Shown here: positions 45,464 to 53,558 of the stretch, one piece after another
Position numbering within the stretch: position 1 is the stretch's first letter
Layout of the letters: each line of letters begins with the position of its first letter
Assembly: GCA_020161845.1 (NCBI GenBank)
Contig: JAIUNK010000004.1
Coordinates: 124,001 to 188,000 of the forward strand
DNA length: 64,000 bases
Direction of reading: 5' to 3'
DNA from: Actinomycetota bacterium
Lineage (GTDB): Bacteria > Actinomycetota > Actinomycetes > Actinomycetales > Dermatophilaceae
Made by a program: the position numbers and the translations under genes
Notes under the pieces: generated by a model
The model's database searches: none
Told to the model about the DNA's origin: nothing
The model's input: only the letters and a program-made list of their open reading frames with translations

Positions 45464-46753
45464 CTACGGTTGCGGCCTGGCGGGGACCGGCCGCACCGGG
45501 GACGACTCACGTGTGTCGAACCGGGTGCTCGCCAGGCGACGTTCGGCCACGGTGATCAGGTCCAGGAGGTCGTCGGCGAGGTAAGCGCGCGCCCCGCGAC
45601 CGATCGAACGGGTAGAGAGAATGTCGGCGGCGCTCAGCTCCTCCAACGCCGTGGCCGCCGCCTTCGTGCTCACGTCGAACAGCGCGGCGGTCGTCCTCAC
45701 CGTCAGGACGGGAGCCGACGGGAGGGCATCCAGAATGTGCGCGGTCGTGGAGTCGGAGCGCAGGGCGCGGCGGCGGCCGCCCGCCTGACGGTGCTGATCG
45801 ATCCGCGCCTCCCAGTCCTGGCGTACCTGTGCGATGTCGTTCACGATGCGCTGGGATTGGGTGACTGCGTCGTCGGCAGCATCGATGAAGACTTGGATCC
45901 ACTCGGTGACGGCTGCCACCGCCGCCGGGGCGTCGGCGGCCCCTTCGAATCGGTATGCCGTCAGCCCGTTGATGTAATCGGGACGTCGAGTCGCGAGCAC
46001 GAGGCTGATGGGCAGGACTGCGGTGGTGGTGAGACCGCGCCTGGTGAGGACGGTGTGGATCAGAGCCCGGCCGACGCGGCCGTTGCCATCGCTGAACGGG
46101 TGGATCGTCTCGAACTGGGCGTGCACGAGCGCCGCCTGAACCAGGGGAGAATCCGCGGCGCCGGTGATGTATTCGAGGAGATCCGCCACGAGGGACGGCA
46201 CTCGGTCCGGGGCTGGCGGCACGAAGTCCGCGTCGAGCGGGTGATGGTCGGCACCGCCGATCCAGTTCTGCCGGGAGCGGATGCCGTGCAATCGAGGCTC
46301 GTCGGCGAGAAGGGCCGCGTGGAGTTCTTCGAGGTCGGCGATGGTGATGACGTCCGCATCGGCGAGACGACCGGCGGCTACCTGGACGACGGTCAGGTTA
46401 TTGGCCACGAGCTTGGCGTGGGCGCTCAGGCCTTGCACCAGCTCGGTCGTGCCGAGTTCAGCCAGCGCCACCTGCTTGGCTGAGGGCGCGACTCCCTCGA
46501 TGTGCGAGGACGCGATCGCCTCGGATCGCAGCAGGAAACGGGCGACGGACGAGAGGATGTCGGCGCCAGGACCGTCGAGGGACCTGATTCGTCGTTCGAC
46601 ACCGGCGATACGTCGGGCCAGGTCGGCGTCGATGACTCGGCCGCGGCCCACCACATGGTCAGGGTTGTACCACCGGTACTCACCCGACCTGCGCTCTCGG
46701 CGGGGCATCCCGGTCACGTCGTTGTCCCAGAACGCCGGGTGCCAGCTACCCAT
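45464..46753 (-). CDS. Fic-domain protein (probable AMPylator, class II)
   Basis: The 429-residue protein has the Fic catalytic motif HPFSDGNGRVGR with His218 and, upstream, the inhibitory helix motif SSHIEG ([ST]xxxE[GN]), which marks a self-inhibited class II Fic enzyme. A Fic N-terminal domain precedes it, and a winged-helix region (~355-415; TTAALFDVSTKAAATALEEL) follows. Such proteins modify Ser/Thr/Tyr of targets with AMP or related groups. The ATG at 46753 is preferred; an in-frame ATG at 46825 would add 24 residues. It is first in the minus-strand block that continues into the SNF2 gene, 66 bases on, but whether it belongs to that system is open. Confidence 0.88.
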   Translation of the reverse strand: MGSWHPAFWDNDVTGMPRRERRSGEYRWYNPDHVVGRGRVIDADLARRIAGVERRIRSLDGPGADILSSVARFLLRSEAIASSHIEGVAPSAKQVALAELGTTELVQGLSAHAKLVANNLTVVQVAAGRLADADVITIADLEELHAALLADEPRLHGIRSRQNWIGGADHHPLDADFVPPAPDRVPSLVADLLEYITGAADSPLVQAALVHAQFETIHPFSDGNGRVGRALIHTVLTRRGLTTTAVLPISLVLATRRPDYINGLTAYRFEGAADAPAAVAAVTEWIQVFIDAADDAVTQSQRIVNDIAQVRQDWEARIDQHRQAGGRRRALRSDSTTAHILDALPSAPVLTVRTTAALFDVSTKAAATALEELSAADILSTRSIGRGARAYLADDLLDLITVAERRLASTRFDTRESSPVRPVPARPQP

Positions 46754-46867
46754 CCGGGTTTTCCTTCCCTCACGGCCGCCTCTACGGAAGTTTAAGACCC
46801 TAAAGGTCGGCAGATCGGTGCTCATGCGAAGGAAATGCGCTAGAGGTACGCGCGGGGGTGGACCGGG

Positions 46868-47920
46868 TCAGTCGCGGTCGCTGCGGTCCTCGCCGGCGCG
46901 GGCGCGCAGCAGGCGGCGCAGTGAGTCGAGGCGCGCCGGGCCCGCAGCCCCTGCCCGGCCGGCCTCGACGTACGCGTCCAGCCCGCACTCCGGTTCGTCG
47001 TGGCTGCACCCGCGGGGGCAGTCGTCCGTGCCCGGCAGCAGGTCGTCGAAGAACTCCACGATCCGCTCGGGCGCCACGTGCGCCAGCCCAAACGACCGCA
47101 CCCCAGGCGTGTCGATCACCCACCCGCCGCCCGTGGCCTCGGGCAGCGGCAGCGCCACCGCGGAGGTCGAGGTGTGCCGGCCGCGCCCCGTGACGACGTT
47201 CACCCGGCCCGTGGAACGCGTCGCCCCCGGCACGAGCTCGTTGACCAGCGTGGACTTGCCGACCCCGGAGTGGCCGACCAGCACCGTGATGCGCCCGGCC
47301 AGCGCCGCGGCTAGCTGGTCGAGCCCGTGCACCAGGCGTTCGGGGGTGGCCGAGGCGCGGTCGACGCTGGTCACGACGGCGGGCACGGCCAACCCCTGGT
47401 ACGTCGCCAAGAACCCCGCCGGGTCCGCCAGGTCGGCCTTCGTGAGCACAAGGAGCGGGGACAGGCCCGCGTCGTACGCCGCGACCAGGCACCGATCGAT
47501 CATCCGCGGCCGCGGTTCCGGGTCGGCCAAGGCGGTGACGATGGCGAGCTGGTCGGCGTTGGCCACGATGACCCGCTCGACGGGGTCGGTGTCGTCGGCC
47601 GTACGCCGTAGCACGCTGCGCCGTGGGCGGACGCGCACGATCCGGGCCAATGCGTCGGCCGAGCCGCTCACGTCGCCGACCAGGGCGACGTCATCGCCCA
47701 CGACGATCCCCTTGCGGGCCAGCTCACGGGCCTTCATGGCGGTGACGGCTCGGTCCGCCACCAGCACGGCGTACCGGCCTCGGTCGATCCCGACCACGCG
47801 CCCCTCCACCGCGTCCTCGTGCGCGGGCCGGTCCTTGGTGCGGGGCCGGGTGCCGCGGGGGTTGGGCCGGGACCGCACCCGATCCTCGTAGTCCTCGTAG
47901 CGGTCGGCGCCGCGCCCCAT
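46868..47920 (-). CDS. rsgA: Ribosome small-subunit-dependent GTPase A
   Basis: RsgA is a circularly permuted GTPase that helps late 30S subunit maturation. The 350-residue protein has an N-terminal OB fold (~40-100), then the permuted G motifs in the order TKADL (G4), GHSGVGKS (G1), TST (G2) and DTPG (G3), and a C-terminal zinc site (CPRGCSHDEPEC). The start ATG shares a base with the aroA stop (TGATG), so the two are translated together. The aroA-rsgA order is common in actinobacteria. The accessory island lies directly downstream. Confidence 0.95.
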   Translation of the reverse strand: MGRGADRYEDYEDRVRSRPNPRGTRPRTKDRPAHEDAVEGRVVGIDRGRYAVLVADRAVTAMKARELARKGIVVGDDVALVGDVSGSADALARIVRVRPRRSVLRRTADDTDPVERVIVANADQLAIVTALADPEPRPRMIDRCLVAAYDAGLSPLLVLTKADLADPAGFLATYQGLAVPAVVTSVDRASATPERLVHGLDQLAAALAGRITVLVGHSGVGKSTLVNELVPGATRSTGRVNVVTGRGRHTSTSAVALPLPEATGGGWVIDTPGVRSFGLAHVAPERIVEFFDDLLPGTDDCPRGCSHDEPECGLDAYVEAGRAGAAGPARLDSLRRLLRARAGEDRSDRD

Positions 47921-49275
47921 CAGGGCTCCCGACGGAGCGCAGCGCCCACCGGCGACGGCCCCGCGGGGACGGCATCGGCGCCACCCGCGATCAACGCCGT
48001 CCAGCGCTGCGCGAAGTCGGGCATCGTCTTGCCGACCGTGGCCACGTCGTCCAGGACCACACCAGGCACCGCGAGCCCGAGGACCGCGGCGGCCATCGCC
48101 ATCCGATGGTCCGCGTAGCTGTGCAGGCGCCCGGCACGCAACGGGCCGGGCACGATGTGCAGGCCGTCGTCGAGGACGTCGACCCGGGCACCGATTGTGC
48201 CCAGCTCGGTCGCCAGGGCGGACAGCCGGTCCGTCTCGTGACCGCGCAGGTGCGCGATCCCCCGCAGCCACGACGGGGACGCGGCGAGGGCGGCGACCGC
48301 GGCGACCACGGGGGTCAGCTCGCCGACGTCGTGCAGGTCGACGTCGAGCCCCTCGGGCCGATCGGGGCCGCTCACCACGAGCCCGTCCCGGCTCAGCGTG
48401 ACCTCGCCGCCCATCGCGTCGAAGATGTCGCGGATTCCGTCGCCGGCCTGGGTGGTGTGTTGCGGCCAGCCGGGGACCTCCACCCGGCCGCCGGTCACCA
48501 TGGCCGCGGCGAGGAAGGCCGCCGCCGTGGACAGGTCCGGCTCGACCTGAACGTCGAGGGAGTGCACGCTGCCCGGTTCCACATGCCACCGATCCGGCCA
48601 GGAGTCATCGACGTCGACGCCCGCATCGCGCAGCACCTCGACGGTCATGCTGACATGCGGCGTGGACGGGATCGGCTTGCCGTCGTGAACGACGGTCAGG
48701 CCGCGATCGAAGCGGGCCCCGGACAGCAGCAGTCCCGAGACGAACTGGGAGCTGGCCGACGCGTCCAGGGTGACCTCGCCGCCCCGTACGGCGCCGCGTC
48801 CCCGCACGGTGAACGGCAGGGCGTTGCCCTCGACGTCCACGCCGAGGTCGCGCAGCGCCTGCAGGCCCGGACCCATCGGCCGGCCCCGGGCGGCGGCGTC
48901 GCCGTCGAACGCGATGTCGCCGTGCGCCAGCGCCGCGACGGGGGGAACGAAGCGCATCACGGTGCCCGCCAGGCCGCAGTCGAGCCTCGCCGGCCCGGTC
49001 GGCCCACCGGGGGTGACCAGCCAGTCCGGGCTCTCCGGATCGTCCCCGGGGATGTCGGCGATGCCCACGCCGAGATGACCCAGCGCGCGGGCCATCAGGT
49101 GGGTGTCGCGGCTGCGCAGCGGACGGCGCAGCCGGGACTCCTCGCCCGCCAGCGCCGCCAGCACCAGGTAGCGATTGGTCAAGGACTTGCTGCCCGGCAG
49201 GGCGACCCGGCCCTGCACCGGCGAGGCGGCGTACGGAGCGGCCCAGTCACCCTGGGCCCGACCGGCCTGCGACAC
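47920..49275 (-). CDS. aroA: 3-phosphoshikimate 1-carboxyvinyltransferase (EPSP synthase)
   Basis: AroA catalyses the sixth step of the shikimate pathway, joining PEP to shikimate 3-phosphate. The 451-residue protein has the early PEP/S3P-binding motif LPGSKSLTNR, LDCGLAGTVMRFVPP, SSQFVSGLLLSG and the late RGHETDRL and YADHRMAMA signatures. The GTG at 49275 is the likely start, following GAGGA and 14 bases from the DoxX stop. The frame open further upstream overlaps the DoxX gene and is not coding. Confidence 0.95.
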   Translation of the reverse strand: MSQAGRAQGDWAAPYAASPVQGRVALPGSKSLTNRYLVLAALAGEESRLRRPLRSRDTHLMARALGHLGVGIADIPGDDPESPDWLVTPGGPTGPARLDCGLAGTVMRFVPPVAALAHGDIAFDGDAAARGRPMGPGLQALRDLGVDVEGNALPFTVRGRGAVRGGEVTLDASASSQFVSGLLLSGARFDRGLTVVHDGKPIPSTPHVSMTVEVLRDAGVDVDDSWPDRWHVEPGSVHSLDVQVEPDLSTAAAFLAAAMVTGGRVEVPGWPQHTTQAGDGIRDIFDAMGGEVTLSRDGLVVSGPDRPEGLDVDLHDVGELTPVVAAVAALAASPSWLRGIAHLRGHETDRLSALATELGTIGARVDVLDDGLHIVPGPLRAGRLHSYADHRMAMAAAVLGLAVPGVVLDDVATVGKTMPDFAQRWTALIAGGADAVPAGPSPVGAALRREP

Positions 49276-49289
49276 GGCGGTCGACGTCC

Positions 49290-49811
49290 TCAGGCGACCT
49301 TGAGCTTCGCCTGGGTTGCGGCGAGCCTGGCCTCCCGGCGGGCCGCCTTGGCGTTCGTGCGGGCCTGGCGCTGGGCGACCCGGGCGGCGTTGCGCGCCCG
49401 CCAGGCCAGCCCGGGCTTGCCCGCGGTGTCGACGGAGGCGAGCAACACCCCACCGAGCAGACCGAGGTTCTTCTGGAACTGGATCATCTGCTGCTTGCGC
49501 TTGGCCGGGTCGTGCTCCGTCCAGAACGCGTGCCCGGCCACAGTGGTCGGCGCCAGCGTCGCCGCGAGCATGCCGCCGGCCACGCGGGGGAGCCGTCCGG
49601 TCGCGAGCGCGAGGCCGGCGAGCGCCATGGTCGCGCCGTTGGCCCGCACCATGAGTTCGGGGTCGTTCGGCATGCCGGTCATCGAGGACAGCCGCTCCAC
49701 CAGCGGCGCCGCCGTCTGTGCGCGACCGCCCGGGTGACGCAGGGCGTCGAGGCCGCCGGTGACGAAGATCGCGGCGAGGGCGGGCCGGGCGAGGCGGCGA
49801 ACGAGCGTCAT
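49290..49811 (-). CDS. DoxX-like membrane protein
   Basis: The 173-residue protein has three to four hydrophobic segments and the DoxX pattern: RPALAAIFVTGGLDALRHP at the start, GATMALAGLALATGRLPRVAG in the middle, FQKNLGLLGGVLLASVD near residue 120. The last ~45 residues are strongly basic (AARREARLAA). AGGAG stands before the ATG at 49811. The family's biochemical role is unclear; some members take part in redox or thiosulfate metabolism. It lies just upstream of aroA and may share its promoter. Confidence 0.83.
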   Translation of the reverse strand: MTLVRRLARPALAAIFVTGGLDALRHPGGRAQTAAPLVERLSSMTGMPNDPELMVRANGATMALAGLALATGRLPRVAGGMLAATLAPTTVAGHAFWTEHDPAKRKQQMIQFQKNLGLLGGVLLASVDTAGKPGLAWRARNAARVAQRQARTNAKAARREARLAATQAKLKVA

Positions 49812-49987
49812 GAATTCTCCTGGCGTGTGGGGTCCTGCGGCGATCGGGGGCACCTCGGACCGGGGGGTGGGGCACCTTGGTCACACGGTACCGGCCGCAG
49901 ACCGCCCCGCAACCGTCGCCCGGCCGTGCCGGCATCGGCCGCGCTGAGCGGACGACCGCACCAGGGCTGCTGGCTAGGCTGGCCGGC

Positions 49988-50866
49988 ATGTGCGGGCGTT
50001 ATGCCGCCTCGAAGTCCACGGACGAGCTCGTCGAGGAGCTGGAGATCGAGGCCGATCACACGGCGGAGCCGGTCCGCAGCATGCTGAAGCGGCCCCAGCA
50101 GCCGCCCGCCGGTGACCCCGACTACAACGTGGCGCCGAGCAAAAACGCCCGGGTCGTCCTGGAGCGGGTCCCCCGAGCCGCCCCCGCGGGCGACGGCATC
50201 TCCCCGGCGGGCCGGGAGCCGGTCGGTCCGGACGCGCCGCCCGTGCGGCAGCTGCGGCTGATGACCTGGGGGCTGGTGCCGAGCTGGGCGAAGGACCCCG
50301 GCGTCGGGTCGCGGATGACGAATGCCCGGGCCGAAACGCTCCTGGACAAGCCGGCGTTCCGCAAGGCCGCGCTCGCCCGGCGCCTCATCGTGCCCGCCGA
50401 CGGATGGTACGAGTGGCAGGTCAGCCCGACCGCCACCGACGCCAAGGGCAAGCCCCGCAAGCAGCCGTTCTTCATGCATCGCCGCGACGGCGACCTCACC
50501 GCGCTGGCCGGCCTCTACGAGTTCTGGCGCGACCCGGACCGGGCCGCGGACGACCCGGACGCGTGGCTGACCACGTTCACGATCATCACCGGCGTCGCGG
50601 AGCCCGGCCTGGAACGCATTCACGACCGGCAGCCGCTGGTGCTGGACCGGGCCGACTGGGCGGCCTGGCTCGACCCCGACCTGACCGGCGCCGAGGCGAT
50701 CCGGCAGCTCGTCGCGCCGCGCGAGCCGGGCCGGTTCGACGCCTATCCGATCGGTCGCGACGTGGGGTCGTCGCAGGCCAACGGCCCCGGGCTGCTGCGT
50801 CCCCTGGAGCGGACCGAACTCGTCGGGGTCGTCGACCCGGCCACCGGCGAGGTGATCGGGGGATGA
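49988..50866 (+). CDS. Abasic-site-processing protein (YedK/HMCES, SRAP family)
   Basis: SRAP proteins crosslink through Cys2 to abasic sites in single-stranded DNA and protect them. The 292-residue protein begins MCGRYA, giving the catalytic Cys2 after Met removal, and has the other active-site residues Asn112 (MTNARAET), Glu142 (GWYEW) and His212 (IHDRQP). An insertion around residues 40-85 makes it longer than the ~220-residue E. coli YedK. A TAGGCT box lies 14 bases before the ATG, so the transcript leader would be very short. The gene overlaps the next one (ATGA). Confidence 0.92.
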   Translation: MCGRYAASKSTDELVEELEIEADHTAEPVRSMLKRPQQPPAGDPDYNVAPSKNARVVLERVPRAAPAGDGISPAGREPVGPDAPPVRQLRLMTWGLVPSWAKDPGVGSRMTNARAETLLDKPAFRKAALARRLIVPADGWYEWQVSPTATDAKGKPRKQPFFMHRRDGDLTALAGLYEFWRDPDRAADDPDAWLTTFTIITGVAEPGLERIHDRQPLVLDRADWAAWLDPDLTGAEAIRQLVAPREPGRFDAYPIGRDVGSSQANGPGLLRPLERTELVGVVDPATGEVIGG

Positions 50867-51570
50867 GCGCGCCGGTCGGCGACGGCGTACGGCGTACGGT
50901 CCGCACCATCGACACCCCGCAGGGACCGGCGCGGGCGCACCTGCACACCCCGACCGGTGCCGAGCCCGCGGGAGCCCTGGTGCTCTCGCACGGCGCGGGC
51001 GGGCGGAACTGGTCCAAGGATCTGCTGGCCCTGGCCACCCTGGCCGGTGGGGCTGCCGCCGAACCGGCCGCGACCGACGCCGCCGACGCCGCCCGGCCCT
51101 GGCAGGTGGTGCTGGTCGAACAGCCCTGGCGCGTCGCGGGGCGATCGGTCGCCCCGGCCCCGGCCAAGCTCGACGAGGCCTGGCTGGCGGTGCTGGCCGC
51201 GCTACGGGCCGGGCCGGCGCACGACGGCCGGATCGCGGGTCCGCTCGTCGTGGGCGGGCGCAGCGCGGGGGCGCGGGTGGCGTGCCGTACGGCGCAGTCG
51301 GTGGGCGCGACGGGCGTCCTGGCGTTGGCGTTTCCCCTGCATCCGCCGGGCCGGCCGGCCGCCAGCCGCGCGGCTGAACTCGCCGGCGTGCGGGTGCCCG
51401 TGCTGGTGGTGCAGGGGGCCTCCGATCCGTTCGGGACACCCGAGGAGGTGCGGGCCGCCGTCCCCGGCGTGCCGGTCGTGGCGGTGCGCGGCGGCCACGG
51501 GTTCACCGCCGATGTCGGGCCGGTGCTGGCCGCCGCCCGCGACTGGCTGGAGCAGCGGCGCGGCGAGTGA
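50863..51570 (+). CDS. Alpha/beta hydrolase (dienelactone-hydrolase/KANL3-Tex30-like)
   Basis: The 235-residue protein has the small alpha/beta-hydrolase layout: LVLSHGAGG early, the nucleophile elbow GGRSAGA (Ser) near residue 130, an acidic residue in VQGASDPFG and a final His in RGGHGF. Its closest pattern is the KANL3/Tex30 group of cytosolic hydrolases of unknown substrate. The ATG overlaps the YedK stop, so the two are one operon; a shared role in DNA-damage handling cannot be concluded from that. Confidence 0.8.
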   Translation: MSAPVGDGVRRTVRTIDTPQGPARAHLHTPTGAEPAGALVLSHGAGGRNWSKDLLALATLAGGAAAEPAATDAADAARPWQVVLVEQPWRVAGRSVAPAPAKLDEAWLAVLAALRAGPAHDGRIAGPLVVGGRSAGARVACRTAQSVGATGVLALAFPLHPPGRPAASRAAELAGVRVPVLVVQGASDPFGTPEEVRAAVPGVPVVAVRGGHGFTADVGPVLAAARDWLEQRRGE

Positions 51571-51700
51571 GCGGACCCCGGGGAATGGGCGCCGCCCGGT
51601 GGGTGTTGACGGGGCCGTCGGTGCCATCGCCCCACCAGGAGATCCGGTGTTTCTCACGCATCCCGCAGTGCCCGAAGGGCAGGTGCTCGTGCCCGGCTCG

Positions 51701-51726
51701 GGAAGTGGCCTTGGGCCCGCCCGGTT
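51701..51726 (+). promoter_or_regulatory. Candidate SigR-type autoregulated promoter
   Basis: GGAAG at 51701-51705, 18 bases, then GTT at 51724-51726: one mismatch to the GGAAT-N18-GTT consensus of Streptomyces SigR promoters, ending 13 bases before the sigR start. A TAGGCT box at 51726-51731 might instead serve a housekeeping sigma factor. Confidence 0.45.
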
Positions 51727-51739
51727 AGGCTGGAGCACG

Positions 51740-52423
51740 ATGAGTGAGAGCACAGGGCCCGCCGGCCCGCTGACCGCGCACCTGGACGATCCCGACGTCG
51801 GCGCGGCCGACCCCGACCCCAGGCCCGACGAGATCGACGTCGCCGCCGAGACCCCGGCCCAGCGCGCGGCCCGGTTCGAGGCCGAGGCGATGCCCTTCCT
51901 GGACCAGCTGTATTCCGCGGCCCTGCGCACCACCCGCAATCCGGCCGACGCCGAAGACCTCGTGCAGGAGACGTTTGCCAAGGCCTTCGCGGCGTTCCAC
52001 CAGTACCGGCCGGGCACCAACCTCAAGGCCTGGCTTTATCGCATCCTGACCAATACCTACATCAACACCTACCGCAAGAAGCAGCGGCAGCCGTTGGAGT
52101 CCGATGCCGCCGAGGTGCAGGACTACCAGCTGCACCGGGCCGAATCGCACACCTCGCGCGGCCTGCGGTCGGCCGAGATGGAGGCGCTGGACCACCTGCC
52201 GGACTCCGACGTCACGAAGGCGCTGGCGCAGATCGGCGAGGACTTCCGGTTGGCCGTCTACCTGGCGGACGTCGAGGGCTTCTCCTACAAGGAGATCGCC
52301 GAGATCATGGACACCCCCATCGGGACCGTGATGTCGCGGCTGCACCGGGGCCGCCGCCAGCTGCGCGAGCTGCTCACCGACTACGCCCGGGAGCGCGGAT
52401 TCCTCGGCGGTGAGGACCGGTGA
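51740..52423 (+). CDS. sigR: ECF sigma factor, SigR/SigH (RpoE-like) type
   Basis: The 227-residue protein is the thiol-oxidative/heat stress sigma factor of actinobacteria. An acidic N-terminal tail (~1-45) precedes region 2 ([54 protein letters not shown]) and region 4 ([30 protein letters not shown]). Its identity is strengthened by the overlapping downstream anti-sigma gene with RsrA-type cysteine spacing. The ATG at 51740 follows GGAG at 51732-51735. It probably activates its own transcription, since a SigR-like promoter is visible. Confidence 0.92.
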   Translation: MSESTGPAGPLTAHLDDPDVGAADPDPRPDEIDVAAETPAQRAARFEAEAMPFLDQLYSAALRTTRNPADAEDLVQETFAKAFAAFHQYRPGTNLKAWLYRILTNTYINTYRKKQRQPLESDAAEVQDYQLHRAESHTSRGLRSAEMEALDHLPDSDVTKALAQIGEDFRLAVYLADVEGFSYKEIAEIMDTPIGTVMSRLHRGRRQLRELLTDYARERGFLGGEDR

Positions 52424-52737
52424 GCCAGCCCGCCGCCCGCCAACCCGGCCCGACCGACTGCTCGGAGGTGCTGCTGCGTGTCTTCGAATATCTCGACCAG
52501 GAACTCGACGAGGTGGACGGCGACCGGATCCGGGCGCACCTGGACAGCTGCGGGGACTGCATGAGCGCCTACGAACGCGACCGGCTGCTCAAGGCGCTGG
52601 TGCGTCGGTCCTGCTCCTGCGAGTCGGCGCCGGAGACGCTGCGCCTGTCGATCCTGACGCGGATCACCACGGTGCACGTGCAGTACGACGAGCAGTACGT
52701 GCGCTACGCGGAACACATCCGCTACGAAGAGAACTGA
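52420..52737 (+). CDS. rsrA: Zinc-binding redox-sensing anti-sigma factor RsrA
   Basis: RsrA holds SigR inactive until disulfide stress ejects its zinc. The 105-residue protein has Cys14, His40, Cys44 and Cys47, the HxxxCxxC ZAS motif (HLDSCGDC); the spacing from the first Cys is 26, 30 and 33, equal to that in Streptomyces RsrA as I recall it. A further CSC pair lies near residues 63-65. The GTG start at 52420 overlaps the sigR stop, typical for equimolar synthesis. A 19-bp hairpin follows. Confidence 0.93.
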   Translation: MSQPAARQPGPTDCSEVLLRVFEYLDQELDEVDGDRIRAHLDSCGDCMSAYERDRLLKALVRRSCSCESAPETLRLSILTRITTVHVQYDEQYVRYAEHIRYEEN

Positions 52738-52764
52738 GGCGTTCGGCCACGACAGGCGGTCAGC

Positions 52765-52808
52765 CCACGACGGCGGCCCACCCGTTCCCGGGTGGGCCGC
52801 CGTCGTGG
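52765..52808. terminator. Bidirectional terminator between rsrA and the bL37 gene
   Basis: A perfect 19-bp inverted repeat (52765-52783 with 52790-52808), loop of six bases, lies between the convergent rsrA and bL37 genes. Confidence 0.9.
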
Positions 52809-52820
52809 TTCGCCGACTGA

Positions 52821-52895
52821 TCAGGCGTTGGGCTTGCGGCCGTGGTTGGCCGCATTCTTCTTCCGGGCGCGGCGCTTGCGGGCGCGCTTGCTCAT
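52821..52895 (-). CDS. Ribosomal protein bL37 (AURKAIP1/COX24-domain mini-protein)
   Basis: A 24-codon gene encodes a very basic peptide starting MSKRARKRRARKKN and ending GRKPNA, the sequence type of the actinobacterial large-subunit protein bL37, annotated earlier as an AURKAIP1/COX24-domain protein. GAGGAG lies eight bases before the ATG. It is convergent with rsrA and shares its terminator, an arrangement commonly seen near sigR-rsrA. Because of its size it is easily missed by gene callers. Confidence 0.88.
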   Translation of the reverse strand: MSKRARKRRARKKNAANHGRKPNA

Positions 52896-53165
52896 GTCTG
52901 CTCCTCGATGTGCTCAGTGGGTTCGTGGCGGTCGCCGCCGACCGCCCGGGATGGGGCGCTGCTCCGCCCCACCCGACGTCCCCGCGGGCCCCGAGGGGCG
53001 CCGTGGGCATCGCCCAAGTCTGACACACCGGTACGGTAGCTTCGGCTCGTCCCCGCGCCGGCCCCAGCTGGATCGGGCCCAGTCGGAGTCCAGTCCGTGC
53101 CTGGACCAGTCCTCGGTTGGGGCGGGAATGCCGGGGAGAAGGCTGGAACAAGGCCTCGATTAATA

Positions 53166-53208
53166 TGGACGCGCGTCCAATAATGTGGGTTTTCTGGACG
53201 GGCGTCCA
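53166..53208. promoter_or_regulatory. Pair of 14-bp palindromes, likely operators
   Basis: TGGACGCGCGTCCA at 53166-53179 is a perfect palindrome. TGGACGGGCGTCCA at 53195-53208 differs by one central base. Their centres are 29 bp apart in AT-rich DNA. Such half-sites (TGGAC/GTCCA) are typical of TetR-family dimers. No TetR gene lies in the window. They could control the leader/HD-GYP operon to the right or bL37 to the left. Confidence 0.55.
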
Positions 53209-53261
53209 CAACGAGTGCCTGTCCAAAAGAATGGTGAGCGAAGGCCTGAGCCAAACTTTAG

Positions 53262-53267
53262 TATAAT
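53262..53267 (+). promoter_or_regulatory. TATAAT box, candidate -10 element
   Basis: A perfect TATAAT lies 54 bases past the second palindrome and about 200 bases before the leader peptide. No good -35 hexamer stands 16-18 bases upstream, so the promoter call is tentative. Confidence 0.35.
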
Positions 53268-53470
53268 TTTTCCAGAGATTCCTCCCGGAAGTCGACCACT
53301 CCGTCTCGAAGTGTCAAGATTGAGTTGTTTCGAGGCGCTCCAAGGCAACTCGGAATCGACAGTAGCTGGACACCGCGCGTGTGGCCTGCCCCACTCTGGG
53401 TCGCGCGCACGGACCCCTCCCCTCGGTGACGTACCGGTTCAGCCCCCGGGAAGTCAAAAGGAGTCCCCTC

Positions 53471-53518
53471 ATGATTACTCAGCCCTCGCTCCGCCGTTCC
53501 TGGTGGTGGCAGCCGTAA
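53471..53518 (+). CDS. Trp-rich leader peptide (putative attenuator)
   Basis: The 15-codon frame reads [15 protein letters not shown] and ends with TAA at 53516. A strong AAAAGGAG lies six bases before the ATG. Three consecutive Trp codons (53501-53509) near the end are the hallmark of trp-type attenuator peptides, as in actinobacterial trpE leaders. A terminator-like hairpin lies 66 bases after its stop. Bases 53503-53509 are complementary to 53589-53595, in the left arm of that hairpin. No tryptophan gene follows; the next gene codes for a membrane HD-GYP protein. Leader function is inferred. Confidence 0.6.
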   Translation: MITQPSLRRSWWWQP

Positions 53519-53558
53519 CCCAGTAAAATCTCCCCATGCGCTCCAGGAGAGGTCGTTC

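Larger units (their letters stand above)
52896..53470. other. Long non-coding interval with lower-GC core
   Basis: About 575 bases separate bL37 from the Trp-rich leader peptide. The first part (52896-53150) is GC-rich and should hold the bL37 promoter. Bases 53155-53300 are distinctly AT-richer and contain two palindromes and a TATAAT box, listed separately. I found no open frame with a ribosome binding site in either direction. Confidence 0.5.

Noticed and set aside
22139..46753. Prophage or integrative element
   Set aside because: No integrase, transposase, structural phage gene, relaxase or flanking repeat is visible; only regulator types common on such elements are present.
53185..53526. 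A 113-codon open frame overlapping the leader peptide
   Set aside because: No ribosome binding site, no recognisable domain, and it ignores the palindromes and TATAAT box; the strong Shine-Dalgarno sequence belongs to the 53471 frame.
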